A stretch of 64,000 nt of DNA from Pseudomonas sp. Irchel 3E20 (GTDB lineage: Bacteria > Pseudomonadota > Gammaproteobacteria > Pseudomonadales > Pseudomonadaceae), in contig NZ_FYEE01000003.1 of assembly GCF_900187645.1 (NCBI RefSeq), positions 246,552 through 310,551 on the forward strand, in the 5' to 3' direction. Of this stretch, positions 36,933-46,065 are shown one piece after another; the first letter of the stretch is position 1; the number at the start of each line of letters is the position of its first letter. The position numbers and the translations under genes were made by a program. Under the pieces are notes generated by a model. The model saw nothing but the letters and a program-made list of their open reading frames with translations, did not search any database and was not told the DNA's origin.

Positions 36933-39900
36933 TTAGGCCTGATTCGCGTAGCCCCGGGCTTCGGCGGTTTGCAGGGCCTGGCGGGTGAGGTCGCGGGCCC
37001 ACTGCTTGCGGGTTTCGCCCAGGTCGGTGAGCAGTTGCGCGTAGCGTGTGCTGTTCATCCGGGTGCCTGGGGCAACCTCGGCGATGGGGATGCCCAGTTC
37101 CTGGGCCAACGCTTGCAGGGTGGTTTGCTGTGCGTCGTCCATGGGGGTGCCGGCCTCTTTGGCTTGTGCCACGGTGTCGAGTAGCTCCTGCAACTCATCG
37201 AGTTTTTCCAGTTTCAGCGCGACGGCTTGTTCGTTGCTCTGGTACTGGGCGTTGTAGCGGTTGCGCAGGTAGGTTTCCCAGTACGGCTCCAACAGCATCT
37301 GGTCCACCAGGCCATCGCCCTCGCTGAGCGTGAGCACCATCTGGTAAGCATTTTCGGTCATGTCTGCGCTGACCTGGGCGCTGTCGCGGTAGTGCATGTG
37401 GTCGGTGACCCAGGGCAAGTCCAGCCTCTTGGCCAGGGACGTTTCATAGGCCAGGTGGATTTCCACCTCGTCCACCTCGCCGGGCCTGGGGCCTTCGGCG
37501 GTGTCGCGCATCTGCGAGCGATGCCACAGGCCTTGCCCGCCCTCTTCGCGGGGGCGCGTGCGCAGGGCGATGTCCTGGCGCACCACCTTGCCCAGTAACT
37601 TGAGCCGCGCGGCGCCCTTGGCCAGGGTCACCAGTTGGTGCTGGCGGTCGCCATGGGCGTAGCGTTCGTTCAGGGTCGCCAGGGTTTCAATGCCCATGTT
37701 GTTGAAGATCTGCGCCGCGCCGTCGGCGCACAGGCCGGGGAAGCTCGCCATCTGGAACAAGCGGGCGCGCAGTGCGCTGTCGGCATGGGCCTGGGCGAGC
37801 ATCATCGCCACCTGCTCAGCCACCCGTTGGCGGTTCTCTTCGTAGCGGTCCCAATCCTGCGGGTCCTGGTAGTCGTCATAGGTCTCCAGGGCCTTGATGA
37901 CTTCGAAAAAGCCCTGGGAGCCATGCTCGCGCTCTACCGCCAGCCATTGTTCGGAAAACTCGCTGTGCCGGTACGGGGCGAGGTCAGTCAGCCAGTAGCG
38001 ATAGTCGCCCTTGGGCTCATAGGTGCGGTGAGGGTCCAGCCCCACGGCGTTGCGGTACTGCTCGTAGGCCTGCTGCTGGTCGAAGTCCAGGGTGGTGCGG
38101 TTCAGGCGGATGCGCGCGATGATTTCTGCCGCCTCGGGCACGGGCGGTGCCATCGGCAGTTGGCGCAAGGGCACGCCAACGGCCTGCAGGGTGAAGTCGC
38201 TGACCCGCGGCAGCACGAACAGGCCTTTGGGCCACTGCGTCAGTTGGGTGCGGTTGAGGTTCAATTGGCGCAGGTGCGCCATGGCACTGACGTCTGGGGC
38301 GACGGTGAGCGGGTTGGAACTGAGGTCGATTTCAGTCAACTCCTTGAGGCTGTTGAGGGGCGATGCGTCGACGATGCGGTTGTTGTGCAGGTCGAGGTAT
38401 TCCAGGTGCGTGAGGGTGGTGAACACCTCGGGCAACTCGGTCAGCTCGTTGTTGGCCAGCCCCAGGATCTGCAACGAGGGGAACAGTTCCAGGAAGGGTG
38501 CATGGCGGGCGCTGAAGCCGCTGTTGTTGAGCAGCACCGAGCGCACGTGCACCAATTCGTCGGTCAGCACCGGCAGGCTGTCGGGCAGCGGCACATGGGC
38601 CAGGTTGAGTTCTGAGCCGTAGGTTTGGCGGATGGGTACTTCGATGAAGAACAGCAGGCGATTCTCCCAGCCTTGCAGCAGGCGTTGGGCGAGGGAGTCA
38701 CGACGCTCGCGTTCGACCACGTCTTCGACGCTGCCTTTGGCCCACGCAGAGGGGGAACGGCGCCACTGTTCCAGCTCGCGGGGCACGCGGTAGTTTTCCA
38801 GGGCGAACTTTTCCAGGTACTGCGCCACCTTGTCCGGTTCCATTTTCGCGATCAGTGCCTTGACCTGTTCGCCGCTGAGGGTAGGGAACAGGTTGTGCAG
38901 CGTTTGTTCGGCTTCGGTCTGCGGCATATACAGGGCGCGTAGGCGGCTGTAGGCGGGGCCGCCGAGCAGGGCCTGGGTTTGTGGGTCGGTGTTGCTGCGC
39001 ACGGGCGGGCGGGCGATGGCGGTACGGCGTTCAGCCAGGGGTTCGAGCTTTTCCATCAGCCACTGTTTGAGTTGCGCGCCCTGGCCGGGGCCAAAGCCCA
39101 TGTCGGCGCGCCCTTCGGCCGGCAGGGTGGCGATGATGGACTCGTACAGGTTCTTGAGGCCTTGCAGCTTGTTGCCCTGGGCATCGAACACTTCGTAGCC
39201 CTGCGTGGAGTGGCGCACCAGGACGCGGGTCAGCGCGGCGTCCTGCGGCCCTACTTCACAGCGCAACGTGCCGCTGGGGCTGGTTTCGCGCACCTGCACG
39301 CGCAGGTTGGCCAGCAGGTCGCTGTGAATGCGCAAGGCGTTGAGCGCGAGGTTTTCGCTGTCGGCGTTGATCCGCGCGGCGTTCTGCAGGCCGCGAAAAG
39401 CCAGGGCCGAATCAGCGGCGAAGCTCAGCTCCCGGGCCTGTTCGGCCAGGCGCAGCGGCAGGTAGTTGCCCTGGGCCATGGTCTGGCGTTCGGTGGGGGT
39501 GGCGGTACTCAGCAGGCGCTCTGCGCTGCTGTTGTCCAGGGTGGGGAAAGACTGGCGCAGCAGGTTGACCTGGGCATCGTCGCTCACTTGCCCGGCGCGG
39601 TAGACATGGCGGGCAATGTCGTCGGTCTGGCCGGTGACGTAGTCGGCCAGGGCATTGCGCAGGGCTTGCACTTGTTGCGGTGCAGGGATCTTGCCGCCCA
39701 GTAGCGTTTCGATCTGGCCTTCATCGAGAAAGCCCAGCACGCGCTCGGCCAGTTTGCCGGCCATGACCTCGGCCAGCCCCAGTTGCAGGGTGTCGCCGGG
39801 GCCTGCCTGGGTGTTGCCGTATTTGTGGCTGGCGCCGCTCAGGTCGCTGTTGATGAACACCTCAAGGGCCTTGTCGGCGGGCCAGCCGGGGAGTTCGGTG

Positions 39901-42080
39901 ACCGATTGTTCAAACCAGTCGGCGGCCGGGTCGGCGGGCAGGGGCTGGCCGGTGCGGGTCAGTTCGCTGGCCGTGCGGGCGTAGTGCTCGGCTTCGAAGC
40001 GCTTGAGGGTGTCGTCCAGCAGGGGCGGCAGCGGTTCGTTGCGCAGGTACATGCCCCGCAACACGCCAGCATCGGTGCCGCTGATGACGCGCATCTGCTC
40101 CAGTTGCCGGTCGCTGAACGGCTGGGTGCGGGGGCCGAGGCGGCGCAGCAGGGTGGGTGTGTTCCAGGTGCGTGGTTGTTCGCCTTCGAGCACACAGGCG
40201 CCGTGGCCGTTGAGGCGCACCCGCGGCTGGTAGGCGTTGGCACGGCGCGGGTGGCGGATGCGGTGCTCGCCCGCGTGGGGGGCGCGCGCGACCTCGTAAT
40301 GGCGGTTGTCCACGGCCAGCACGTCTTTGCCCTGGTGCCGGTGCAGCCCCGAGGCTTGGGGCCGCGAGCCTGTGGGCGGGGCCAGATCGGGTTGCGCGTA
40401 GGGCGCAAGGTCTGGGTGCCAGAGGCGGGTCCGGCCATCGCTTGTTTGCACGGGGCGCATGCCTTCGACGAACAACGACAGCTTGAGCTGGGCCACTTTG
40501 ACAATCTCCCCGGCGCCCGCGAACTCGCCCAGTTGCAGCAGGCTTTCAACCACCGCCAATAGGTGTTCGGCGGCCTCGCGGCCCAGGCCCTCGGTCCAGT
40601 CCAGCACGCCCTCGAAGACTTCCTCGGTCAGTTGATAGGCGGTATAGGCCAGCATTAATTCCCCCATTACCGGCACGAACGGCGTGACCACCAGCAGCGC
40701 AACGTTAAGGGCGGTGCCCAGGATGCCTTCGAGGTTGTCCCACCAGGCCTGGCGCGCCAATTGGTCTACGCGCTGGGTGGAGACGGCGATGTCTTGGGCG
40801 TCGTTGATGATCTTGTTCAGCCGGGTGCGGTAGAGGTAGTGCCACAGGTTATCGGGGGTGCCGTTGGGGCGGTTTTGATAGTCGTCGCGGATGTCCTGCA
40901 CGCTGAAGTACAGCGTCGGGTTTTCCACCGCCGTAGTGGTCCAACTGGGCAGCCGCTCGCCGCGTTCGCGCTGGTGCCAGGTGATTTCGCTGAGCTGGCG
41001 GTTCAGCCCGCTGAAAAACGCACCGCGCTGGGCGTGGGCGATGAACTGGGCAAAAAATTGCGGGTACCGCTGCCCCGCCGGACGCTCGCTGGGCGTGCCC
41101 CGCAGTTGGCGGGTCAGCTCTTGGACGAAGGCCGCAGAGGACGGGTATTGCTTGAGGGGGTGCTCGGGGTCGCCGGGCACGTAGGCGATCAGCGGTTTGA
41201 TCCGTGACGCATCCTGGGCGTTGCTGGAGAACAGCACCACGCCGGTCAAGGTGCAATTCATGATGCTCAGGGTGTAGGCATGCAGCTCGCCGTCCTCGAA
41301 CGCCACGGGGCCGCGGGCGTCGATCAATTGCAGCAGGGCGAGCATCGCGCCTTGGCTGATATCGCCGCTGATGTGCGCCAGGTGCACGGCGCTGGTGAAC
41401 GCGGCCTGCTGGCTGGCGATCACCGCCTCGCGCAGCGTTCGCTGGACCTGCGGGTAGCCGCCACCCAGCACCTTATGGAGTTGGGCCTGATACTGCGCGC
41501 CGATGTCCAATTGGCGGCAAATGGCTTTGAACTGGTCCAGGTTCAGCGCCTGGCCGGTGGTGCGGTGGCGCAGGGTCAGCACGTCTTGCTGCCCGCGCGC
41601 GTCGGCAGCGGATAAAAAGGCAAAGTCGGTGAAGGTTTCGTCGGCGGCAAAGTTGTGCAAGGCGCGGTCGAGTAAAGACGAAGTTGTACTTTGCTGGCCG
41701 GCGGTGATGTACGAGGCACTGGTATAGGTGCGCAGGAATACGTGTTTGACGTCGACTTCGCCATAGGCATTGAGTGCCTGTTTTAACAGCGGTTCGGCGA
41801 AGGCATAAACATCACGCAGGGCGTCGAGTTTTTTATCCACCGCCGTTTGCGTCCGCCACTGTTGGCCGATGGCGTGCCTGAGGGCCTGGTGTTGCTCGGT
41901 GTTGGCGTGGGGGTAATGGCTGGAGGCGCGGTAGCCGGTGGCTTGCAAAGCCTTGAGGCGGTGCGGGGCAATGGTGGTTATCCAAGGCGGTAAGTTGCGC
42001 TGGATGAGCTCGAAATGCTGCCCCTTTAGTGCACTTTGCGCGGTTAATGGCGGTGTGGGGTTAAAGAACGGGTAAACCAT
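36933..42080 (-). CDS. Giant LRR/NEL-type E3 ubiquitin ligase effector candidate, 1715 residues
   Basis: No signal peptide. The N-terminal part (about 1-560) is DUF6543-like and includes hydrophobic stretches near 450-500. A beta-rich module lies at about 577-640, followed by a long helical region with an LPxWP element. Leucine-rich repeats run from about 1175 to 1300 (LQILGLANNELTELPEVF, LEYLDLHNNRIVDASPL, LTEIDLSSNPLTVAPDV). The C-terminal NEL domain carries Cys1451 in FPGLCADGAAQIFNNMG, matching the C-x-D active-site motif of IpaH/SspH/SlrP ligases, which ubiquitinate host proteins. A promoter-like pair lies at 42136-42163. The secretion route is not evident, and no type III gene is nearby. 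Confidence 0.82.
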   Translation of the reverse strand: MVYPFFNPTPPLTAQSALKGQHFELIQRNLPPWITTIAPHRLKALQATGYRASSHYPHANTEQHQALRHAIGQQWRTQTAVDKKLDALRDVYAFAEPLLKQALNAYGEVDVKHVFLRTYTSASYITAGQQSTTSSLLDRALHNFAADETFTDFAFLSAADARGQQDVLTLRHRTTGQALNLDQFKAICRQLDIGAQYQAQLHKVLGGGYPQVQRTLREAVIASQQAAFTSAVHLAHISGDISQGAMLALLQLIDARGPVAFEDGELHAYTLSIMNCTLTGVVLFSSNAQDASRIKPLIAYVPGDPEHPLKQYPSSAAFVQELTRQLRGTPSERPAGQRYPQFFAQFIAHAQRGAFFSGLNRQLSEITWHQRERGERLPSWTTTAVENPTLYFSVQDIRDDYQNRPNGTPDNLWHYLYRTRLNKIINDAQDIAVSTQRVDQLARQAWWDNLEGILGTALNVALLVVTPFVPVMGELMLAYTAYQLTEEVFEGVLDWTEGLGREAAEHLLAVVESLLQLGEFAGAGEIVKVAQLKLSLFVEGMRPVQTSDGRTRLWHPDLAPYAQPDLAPPTGSRPQASGLHRHQGKDVLAVDNRHYEVARAPHAGEHRIRHPRRANAYQPRVRLNGHGACVLEGEQPRTWNTPTLLRRLGPRTQPFSDRQLEQMRVISGTDAGVLRGMYLRNEPLPPLLDDTLKRFEAEHYARTASELTRTGQPLPADPAADWFEQSVTELPGWPADKALEVFINSDLSGASHKYGNTQAGPGDTLQLGLAEVMAGKLAERVLGFLDEGQIETLLGGKIPAPQQVQALRNALADYVTGQTDDIARHVYRAGQVSDDAQVNLLRQSFPTLDNSSAERLLSTATPTERQTMAQGNYLPLRLAEQARELSFAADSALAFRGLQNAARINADSENLALNALRIHSDLLANLRVQVRETSPSGTLRCEVGPQDAALTRVLVRHSTQGYEVFDAQGNKLQGLKNLYESIIATLPAEGRADMGFGPGQGAQLKQWLMEKLEPLAERRTAIARPPVRSNTDPQTQALLGGPAYSRLRALYMPQTEAEQTLHNLFPTLSGEQVKALIAKMEPDKVAQYLEKFALENYRVPRELEQWRRSPSAWAKGSVEDVVERERRDSLAQRLLQGWENRLLFFIEVPIRQTYGSELNLAHVPLPDSLPVLTDELVHVRSVLLNNSGFSARHAPFLELFPSLQILGLANNELTELPEVFTTLTHLEYLDLHNNRIVDASPLNSLKELTEIDLSSNPLTVAPDVSAMAHLRQLNLNRTQLTQWPKGLFVLPRVSDFTLQAVGVPLRQLPMAPPVPEAAEIIARIRLNRTTLDFDQQQAYEQYRNAVGLDPHRTYEPKGDYRYWLTDLAPYRHSEFSEQWLAVEREHGSQGFFEVIKALETYDDYQDPQDWDRYEENRQRVAEQVAMMLAQAHADSALRARLFQMASFPGLCADGAAQIFNNMGIETLATLNERYAHGDRQHQLVTLAKGAARLKLLGKVVRQDIALRTRPREEGGQGLWHRSQMRDTAEGPRPGEVDEVEIHLAYETSLAKRLDLPWVTDHMHYRDSAQVSADMTENAYQMVLTLSEGDGLVDQMLLEPYWETYLRNRYNAQYQSNEQAVALKLEKLDELQELLDTVAQAKEAGTPMDDAQQTTLQALAQELGIPIAEVAPGTRMNSTRYAQLLTDLGETRKQWARDLTRQALQTAEARGYANQA

Positions 42081-42135
42081 GGTATGGGCCTGAAGTTGAC
42101 GAATTAAACTTCAAGTCTATGCAGGTGCGGGGCGG

Positions 42136-42163
42136 ATAATAAGTTTGATTTATGGCCTGTTAA
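42136..42163 (-). promoter_or_regulatory. Sigma70-like promoter upstream of the first NEL gene
   Basis: On the minus strand TTAACA (42158-42163) and TATTAT (42136-42141) are separated by 16 bp, in an AT-rich spacer about 55 bases before the start codon. No hrp-box sequence (GGAACC..CCAC) is seen. Confidence 0.5.
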
Positions 42164-42211
42164 GCAGACTTATATAGTGTTTTTGCCCCATTAATAAACG
42201 CCTCTTAATAA

Positions 42212-45200
42212 CTAACTACCGCCCTTATTGGCCACTACTTTGGGGGGTGGCGCGGGCGGCTGGCATGCCGTGGCACTGCCCGGTTGCAGGTACGGCGTGA
42301 GGATCGGCGCCATGCCCTTGAGCACCTGCACCGGCAACGCCGAGGTGAACTTGTAGGCCTGGGCGCCGGCACCGGGAACGAACGCGGTGAGGGTGCCGAA
42401 GTGGCTGTCGCCCATATAGAAGACGAAAGTCGCGGTGCGGTTGATGGCCTTGGAGCTGAGGATGCGCCCACCGGCGCCCACCGCTTCGATGCGGTTGTCG
42501 CCGGTGCCGGTTTTGCCGCCCATGGCCAGCGGCGTGCCATCGGGCAACTTGAAGCTGCCGGACACCCGCCGCGCGGTGCCGGCGTCGACCACTTGGGACA
42601 ACGCCTCGCGCATGGCCCGGGCAACCTCGACGGGCATCACCCGCTCGCCCCGGTCAGGGTCGCTGACCAAGCGCGTTTCATAGGGCGTATTGGCGGCGAA
42701 GTGCAGGCTGTCGATGCGTACGGCGGGCCGGCGCACGCCGTCGTTGAGGATCGTCCCGATCAGCTCGGCGAGGGCGGCGGGGCGGTCGCCTGAACTGCCG
42801 ATGGCGGTGGCCAGGGAGGGCACGAGGTGGTCGAAGGGGTAGCCGACTTTCTGCCAGCGCTGGTGAATGTCGAGGAAGGCTTCGATCTCCAGCATGGTGC
42901 GGATGCGGCTGTCGCGCGCGCCTTTGTGGCGGCTCTTGAACAGCCAACTGTAGACCTCCTGGCGTTCGAACTCGCTGGCCTTGACGATCTGGCTGAACTG
43001 GGCCTCGGGGTTGTTCAGCAGGTAGCCCATCAGCCACAGGTCCAGGGGGTGGACCTTGGCGATAAACCCCTGGTCGGGCAGGTCGTATTTGCCTGGGCCG
43101 TAGGCGTAATACAGGTTGTCGAGGCGTTCGTCGGTGAGTTTCTCGGGCTTGGCCACGCCCTTGAGGTGGGCGCGCACGAAGCGGTTGAAGCTTTCCTGGC
43201 TGGCGTCGGGCAGCAGGTAGCGGTGCACGGCGGCCAGGCGCATGGCGGTGGGGTGCATGCTGTCGAGGAAGGTGTCCAGGCGCGCCTGGGTGTCTTTCTT
43301 TTGGTACTTCTTCCAGAACCTTTGCAGGAACGAGGTGCCTTCGCGGTCGGCGAAGCGCGCCAGGTATTCCTGGCGACGCGGGTTGGCGTCGTCCTTGAGC
43401 AGTTCGGCGCGCTCGCTGGGGCCGGCGTAGATGGTGTAGCGCACCAAATCGCGCATCAGGCGAATGAACGGCAGGTTGATGGATTCGCGCAACGCATCGC
43501 GCAGGGTGGGCAAGCGGCCGTTGTCCTCCTTGCGAAAGTTATTGAAGGTGTGCAACCCGCCGCCGGTGAAAAACGCCTCGCCGGGGCTGGCCGAGTATTT
43601 GCGGTCCAGGGCCGCGCCGAGCATTTTCGTCAGAGTGCGGTCGTTGCTCTGGATCAGGTAGTCCACGGCCCAGCGGCTCAGGCGATCCTGTTCGGCAATG
43701 GCGGCTTTCTTCAGCTCGGCGACGCTTTGCCCAGCGTAGCGTTCGTGCAGCTCGGCGATGATTTGCAGGTAAGTGGTGAGCACGCGCATTTTCGCCGTAG
43801 AGCCCAGCTCCAGCTTGCTGCCTTCGTTGATGTCGAAGGGTTGGTCGGTGCTGTCGGTCTGCACCCGCACCCGCGAGCCGTCGGGCGTCAGCTCGAACAG
43901 GGTGAAGCTGTAGCGCACCTGGGTGGTGCTGGTGGGTGTCAGCAGGCGCTCGCCCAGCAGGCCGATTTCGGCGGCGAAGGCCGGGTCGGCGAGGCGTTTG
44001 AGGTAGGTGGTGGCCTGGGCTTGCAGGTCGCCTTGCAGGGTGCTGGTGGCGGACAGGTCGAGGCGGTCGAGGTCGTACAACGGGCGGTTGAGCATGCCGC
44101 CCAAACGGCTGCGCGCCACGCTGATGCCTTTGTTGGTTTCGATGGGCTGGATCGTCGGCTGCTGCACCCAGTCGCGGTAGGTCACCTTGCTGCCCAGGGC
44201 GGCCGCGGTGAGAGGCGCGTCGAGCACGCCGTTCTGGGCCAGCAGGCGAATGTGGCTGTCGGTCAGCCGGGCCAGATCCTCGCGGCCCCGGGCCAGGTAA
44301 TAGGAAGGGCGGCGCTGGGCGATCATCAACGACAACACCTGGCGCAAGGCCAGGCCGCGCTTGGCCAGGCTCTGCTCATCGTTGGCGGTGCTGGCCAACG
44401 CCGCGTTGACCTGGTTGAACTCGGCGCCGTACCACACGCGCAACCCTTCGGCCATGCCGTGCACCTCGCCGTGGCCGGGCACCGCCGACAGCGGCACGCT
44501 GTTGAGGTAATCACGCACGATGTTCTGCCGCGCCAACTCGGTGTGGGGCCCGGCCTGGTAGGCGCGCACGCTGGCCGAGAGCATCTGGCGCAGCTTCTCG
44601 GCGCCCGACACCGTCAGCCCGTCCGGGGAATGGCGGTACTTTTCCAACTGGGTGGCCAGGGTGCTGCCCCCGGCTGTCTGCCCCGGCAGGTGGAGCATTT
44701 TCGCCACTTGCGACCACGCGGCCCGGGCAAAACGCGGCCAGTCCACGGCTGGGTTGGCCAGCGGCTGCTTGGGGTCGAGCAGGTCTCGGTTCTCGATGAA
44801 CAGCAGGCTATGGACCACCAACGGCGGGATGGCGGCGAAGTCCGGGTACAACTGCTGGGGATATTTGTATTGGTACAGCGGTGCGGCGCGGCAATCGGTG
44901 ATCGACAACCCTGCCTGGATTTTCTCCGCGTAGGGCACGAACAGGCCTTTATCGGTGTAGTCCAGCAGTGCTTGGGAAAAGCGTGTTTGTTCCTGCACAA
45001 CGTAATTGCGCTTTAGCAGGCGCTGTACGAAATCTCCGATGTGGCTGTAGCCCAAACGTTTGTCGAACGGCCCGTCACCGGGGTAGACGATGGCCTCGCT
45101 GGGCCCCGGCTCCAGGCTGTAGGTCAGGGCCGCGGCCAGTTGGCTGAATTCCCTGGCCTGGAGCTTGGAGGTGCGGCTTTCCCGGGCAATTGCCAGCCCC

Positions 45201-45364
45201 AGGAAGATCAGGCCGATCAGCAGCAACAGCCAGAACATGCGCCAGCCGTAGCGGCGTAGTGGGCGTTTTCTGGCGGGTAAAGGGGTTTGATCCACGCGGT
45301 CAGTTGGCACCAGTGCTTCACTCGAATCGGTTGGCAACAAAGCACCCATAGTCGATTGATCCAT
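42212..45364 (-). CDS. Large bifunctional penicillin-binding-like protein (transglycosylase GT51 plus transpeptidase)
   Basis: A 1050-residue protein with one transmembrane helix at about 45-65 (MFWLLLLIGLIFLGLAI) and a large periplasmic part. The GT51 region shows ENRDLLDP and GGSTLATQLEKYR. The first motif departs from the usual EDxxFxxHxG, so its activity needs care. The transpeptidase domain has the SxxK motif (S522-T-A-K525) and KTGTG near residue 951. Length exceeds class A PBPs (about 750-850) because of inserted segments between the domains. A homologue of this size next to an amino-acid permease is, as I recall, conserved in Pseudomonas. Start at ATG 45364; a longer frame upstream crosses REP sequence and is rejected. 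Confidence 0.85.
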   Translation of the reverse strand: MDQSTMGALLPTDSSEALVPTDRVDQTPLPARKRPLRRYGWRMFWLLLLIGLIFLGLAIARESRTSKLQAREFSQLAAALTYSLEPGPSEAIVYPGDGPFDKRLGYSHIGDFVQRLLKRNYVVQEQTRFSQALLDYTDKGLFVPYAEKIQAGLSITDCRAAPLYQYKYPQQLYPDFAAIPPLVVHSLLFIENRDLLDPKQPLANPAVDWPRFARAAWSQVAKMLHLPGQTAGGSTLATQLEKYRHSPDGLTVSGAEKLRQMLSASVRAYQAGPHTELARQNIVRDYLNSVPLSAVPGHGEVHGMAEGLRVWYGAEFNQVNAALASTANDEQSLAKRGLALRQVLSLMIAQRRPSYYLARGREDLARLTDSHIRLLAQNGVLDAPLTAAALGSKVTYRDWVQQPTIQPIETNKGISVARSRLGGMLNRPLYDLDRLDLSATSTLQGDLQAQATTYLKRLADPAFAAEIGLLGERLLTPTSTTQVRYSFTLFELTPDGSRVRVQTDSTDQPFDINEGSKLELGSTAKMRVLTTYLQIIAELHERYAGQSVAELKKAAIAEQDRLSRWAVDYLIQSNDRTLTKMLGAALDRKYSASPGEAFFTGGGLHTFNNFRKEDNGRLPTLRDALRESINLPFIRLMRDLVRYTIYAGPSERAELLKDDANPRRQEYLARFADREGTSFLQRFWKKYQKKDTQARLDTFLDSMHPTAMRLAAVHRYLLPDASQESFNRFVRAHLKGVAKPEKLTDERLDNLYYAYGPGKYDLPDQGFIAKVHPLDLWLMGYLLNNPEAQFSQIVKASEFERQEVYSWLFKSRHKGARDSRIRTMLEIEAFLDIHQRWQKVGYPFDHLVPSLATAIGSSGDRPAALAELIGTILNDGVRRPAVRIDSLHFAANTPYETRLVSDPDRGERVMPVEVARAMREALSQVVDAGTARRVSGSFKLPDGTPLAMGGKTGTGDNRIEAVGAGGRILSSKAINRTATFVFYMGDSHFGTLTAFVPGAGAQAYKFTSALPVQVLKGMAPILTPYLQPGSATACQPPAPPPKVVANKGGS

Positions 45365-46065
45365 TCCACTCAGATTGATCGGACTTGTCTGAAGCTTAGA
45401 CGGTGGCTGTAGGGTGTGAAGAAATTGTAGAGGAGAGATTTCTTTGTAGGGTGTGGGGTAATTATTGAGTTTTGGGTCGGATATTTCATACACACGCGAT
45501 CGTGGGCAAGCGGAGTGCCGCCCGGCCCGCTTCCACAGTTGAACGGTGGTGCGGGTGGGATTTTCATTTTTCCTCTGTGGAAACGAGCCTGCTCGCGATG
45601 GCGGCACTGAGTGGCTAGGGGTAAGGCAGTTGCTGCCACCGATGAGGGGCGCGGCGCTGTATTTCCCTTGCCACCCCACCGGCCTGTAGGAGCCTGGGTT
45701 GAAAGGCTCAGGCCCGCCCTAGAGCCTTGGCGCTGCGTAAATTGGCCCAAGGTAGGGGCATGACGCTGCCCTTTGGCTGTGCAATACTCGCCGCCGTTTT
45801 TTCTGGCAGACAAGCCTGGCGTCTCGAAGCAAGTGTTTTTGTGTAAAAGGCTTTTGCCCCGAATTAACGCTGAAAACTGTCATTTATAGAGTGAAAAGCC
45901 CTGCTGGGAGCTTTTTATACTGCACGCCCCGCTGATCTTGCAGGTTTTGTCCTACAAGACGGGTCTGCTCACAAAGTGGATCCGGCCTGCGTACACCCGA
46001 GCCTACCGGTGCGGATGTGCGGACTCGGTGGTTCATATCCAATAACAAGACGAGGTTGTACTCCC
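45365..46065. other. 700-bp divergent spacer between PBP-like gene and permease
   Basis: It holds a REP pair at 45494-45603 and, nearer the permease, a -10-like TATACT at 45916-45921. A short hairpin AAAAGC/GCTTTT followed by T lies at 45894-45916, just before that hexamer. No gene is supported. The hairpin could be a weak terminator or a regulatory site. Confidence 0.5.
45494..45603. repeat. Diverged REP pair
   Basis: GCGATCGTGGGCAAGCGGAG and CCCGGCCCGCTTCCACAG, then an inverted copy TCTGTGGAAACGAGCCTGCT with CGCGATGGCGGCA, form a larger REPIN-like palindrome with mismatches. Confidence 0.6.

Noticed and set aside
42827..45016. Open frame of 729 codons antisense to the PBP-like gene
   Set aside because: It has no motif and the composition of a GC shadow; the opposite strand has SxxK and KTG boxes.
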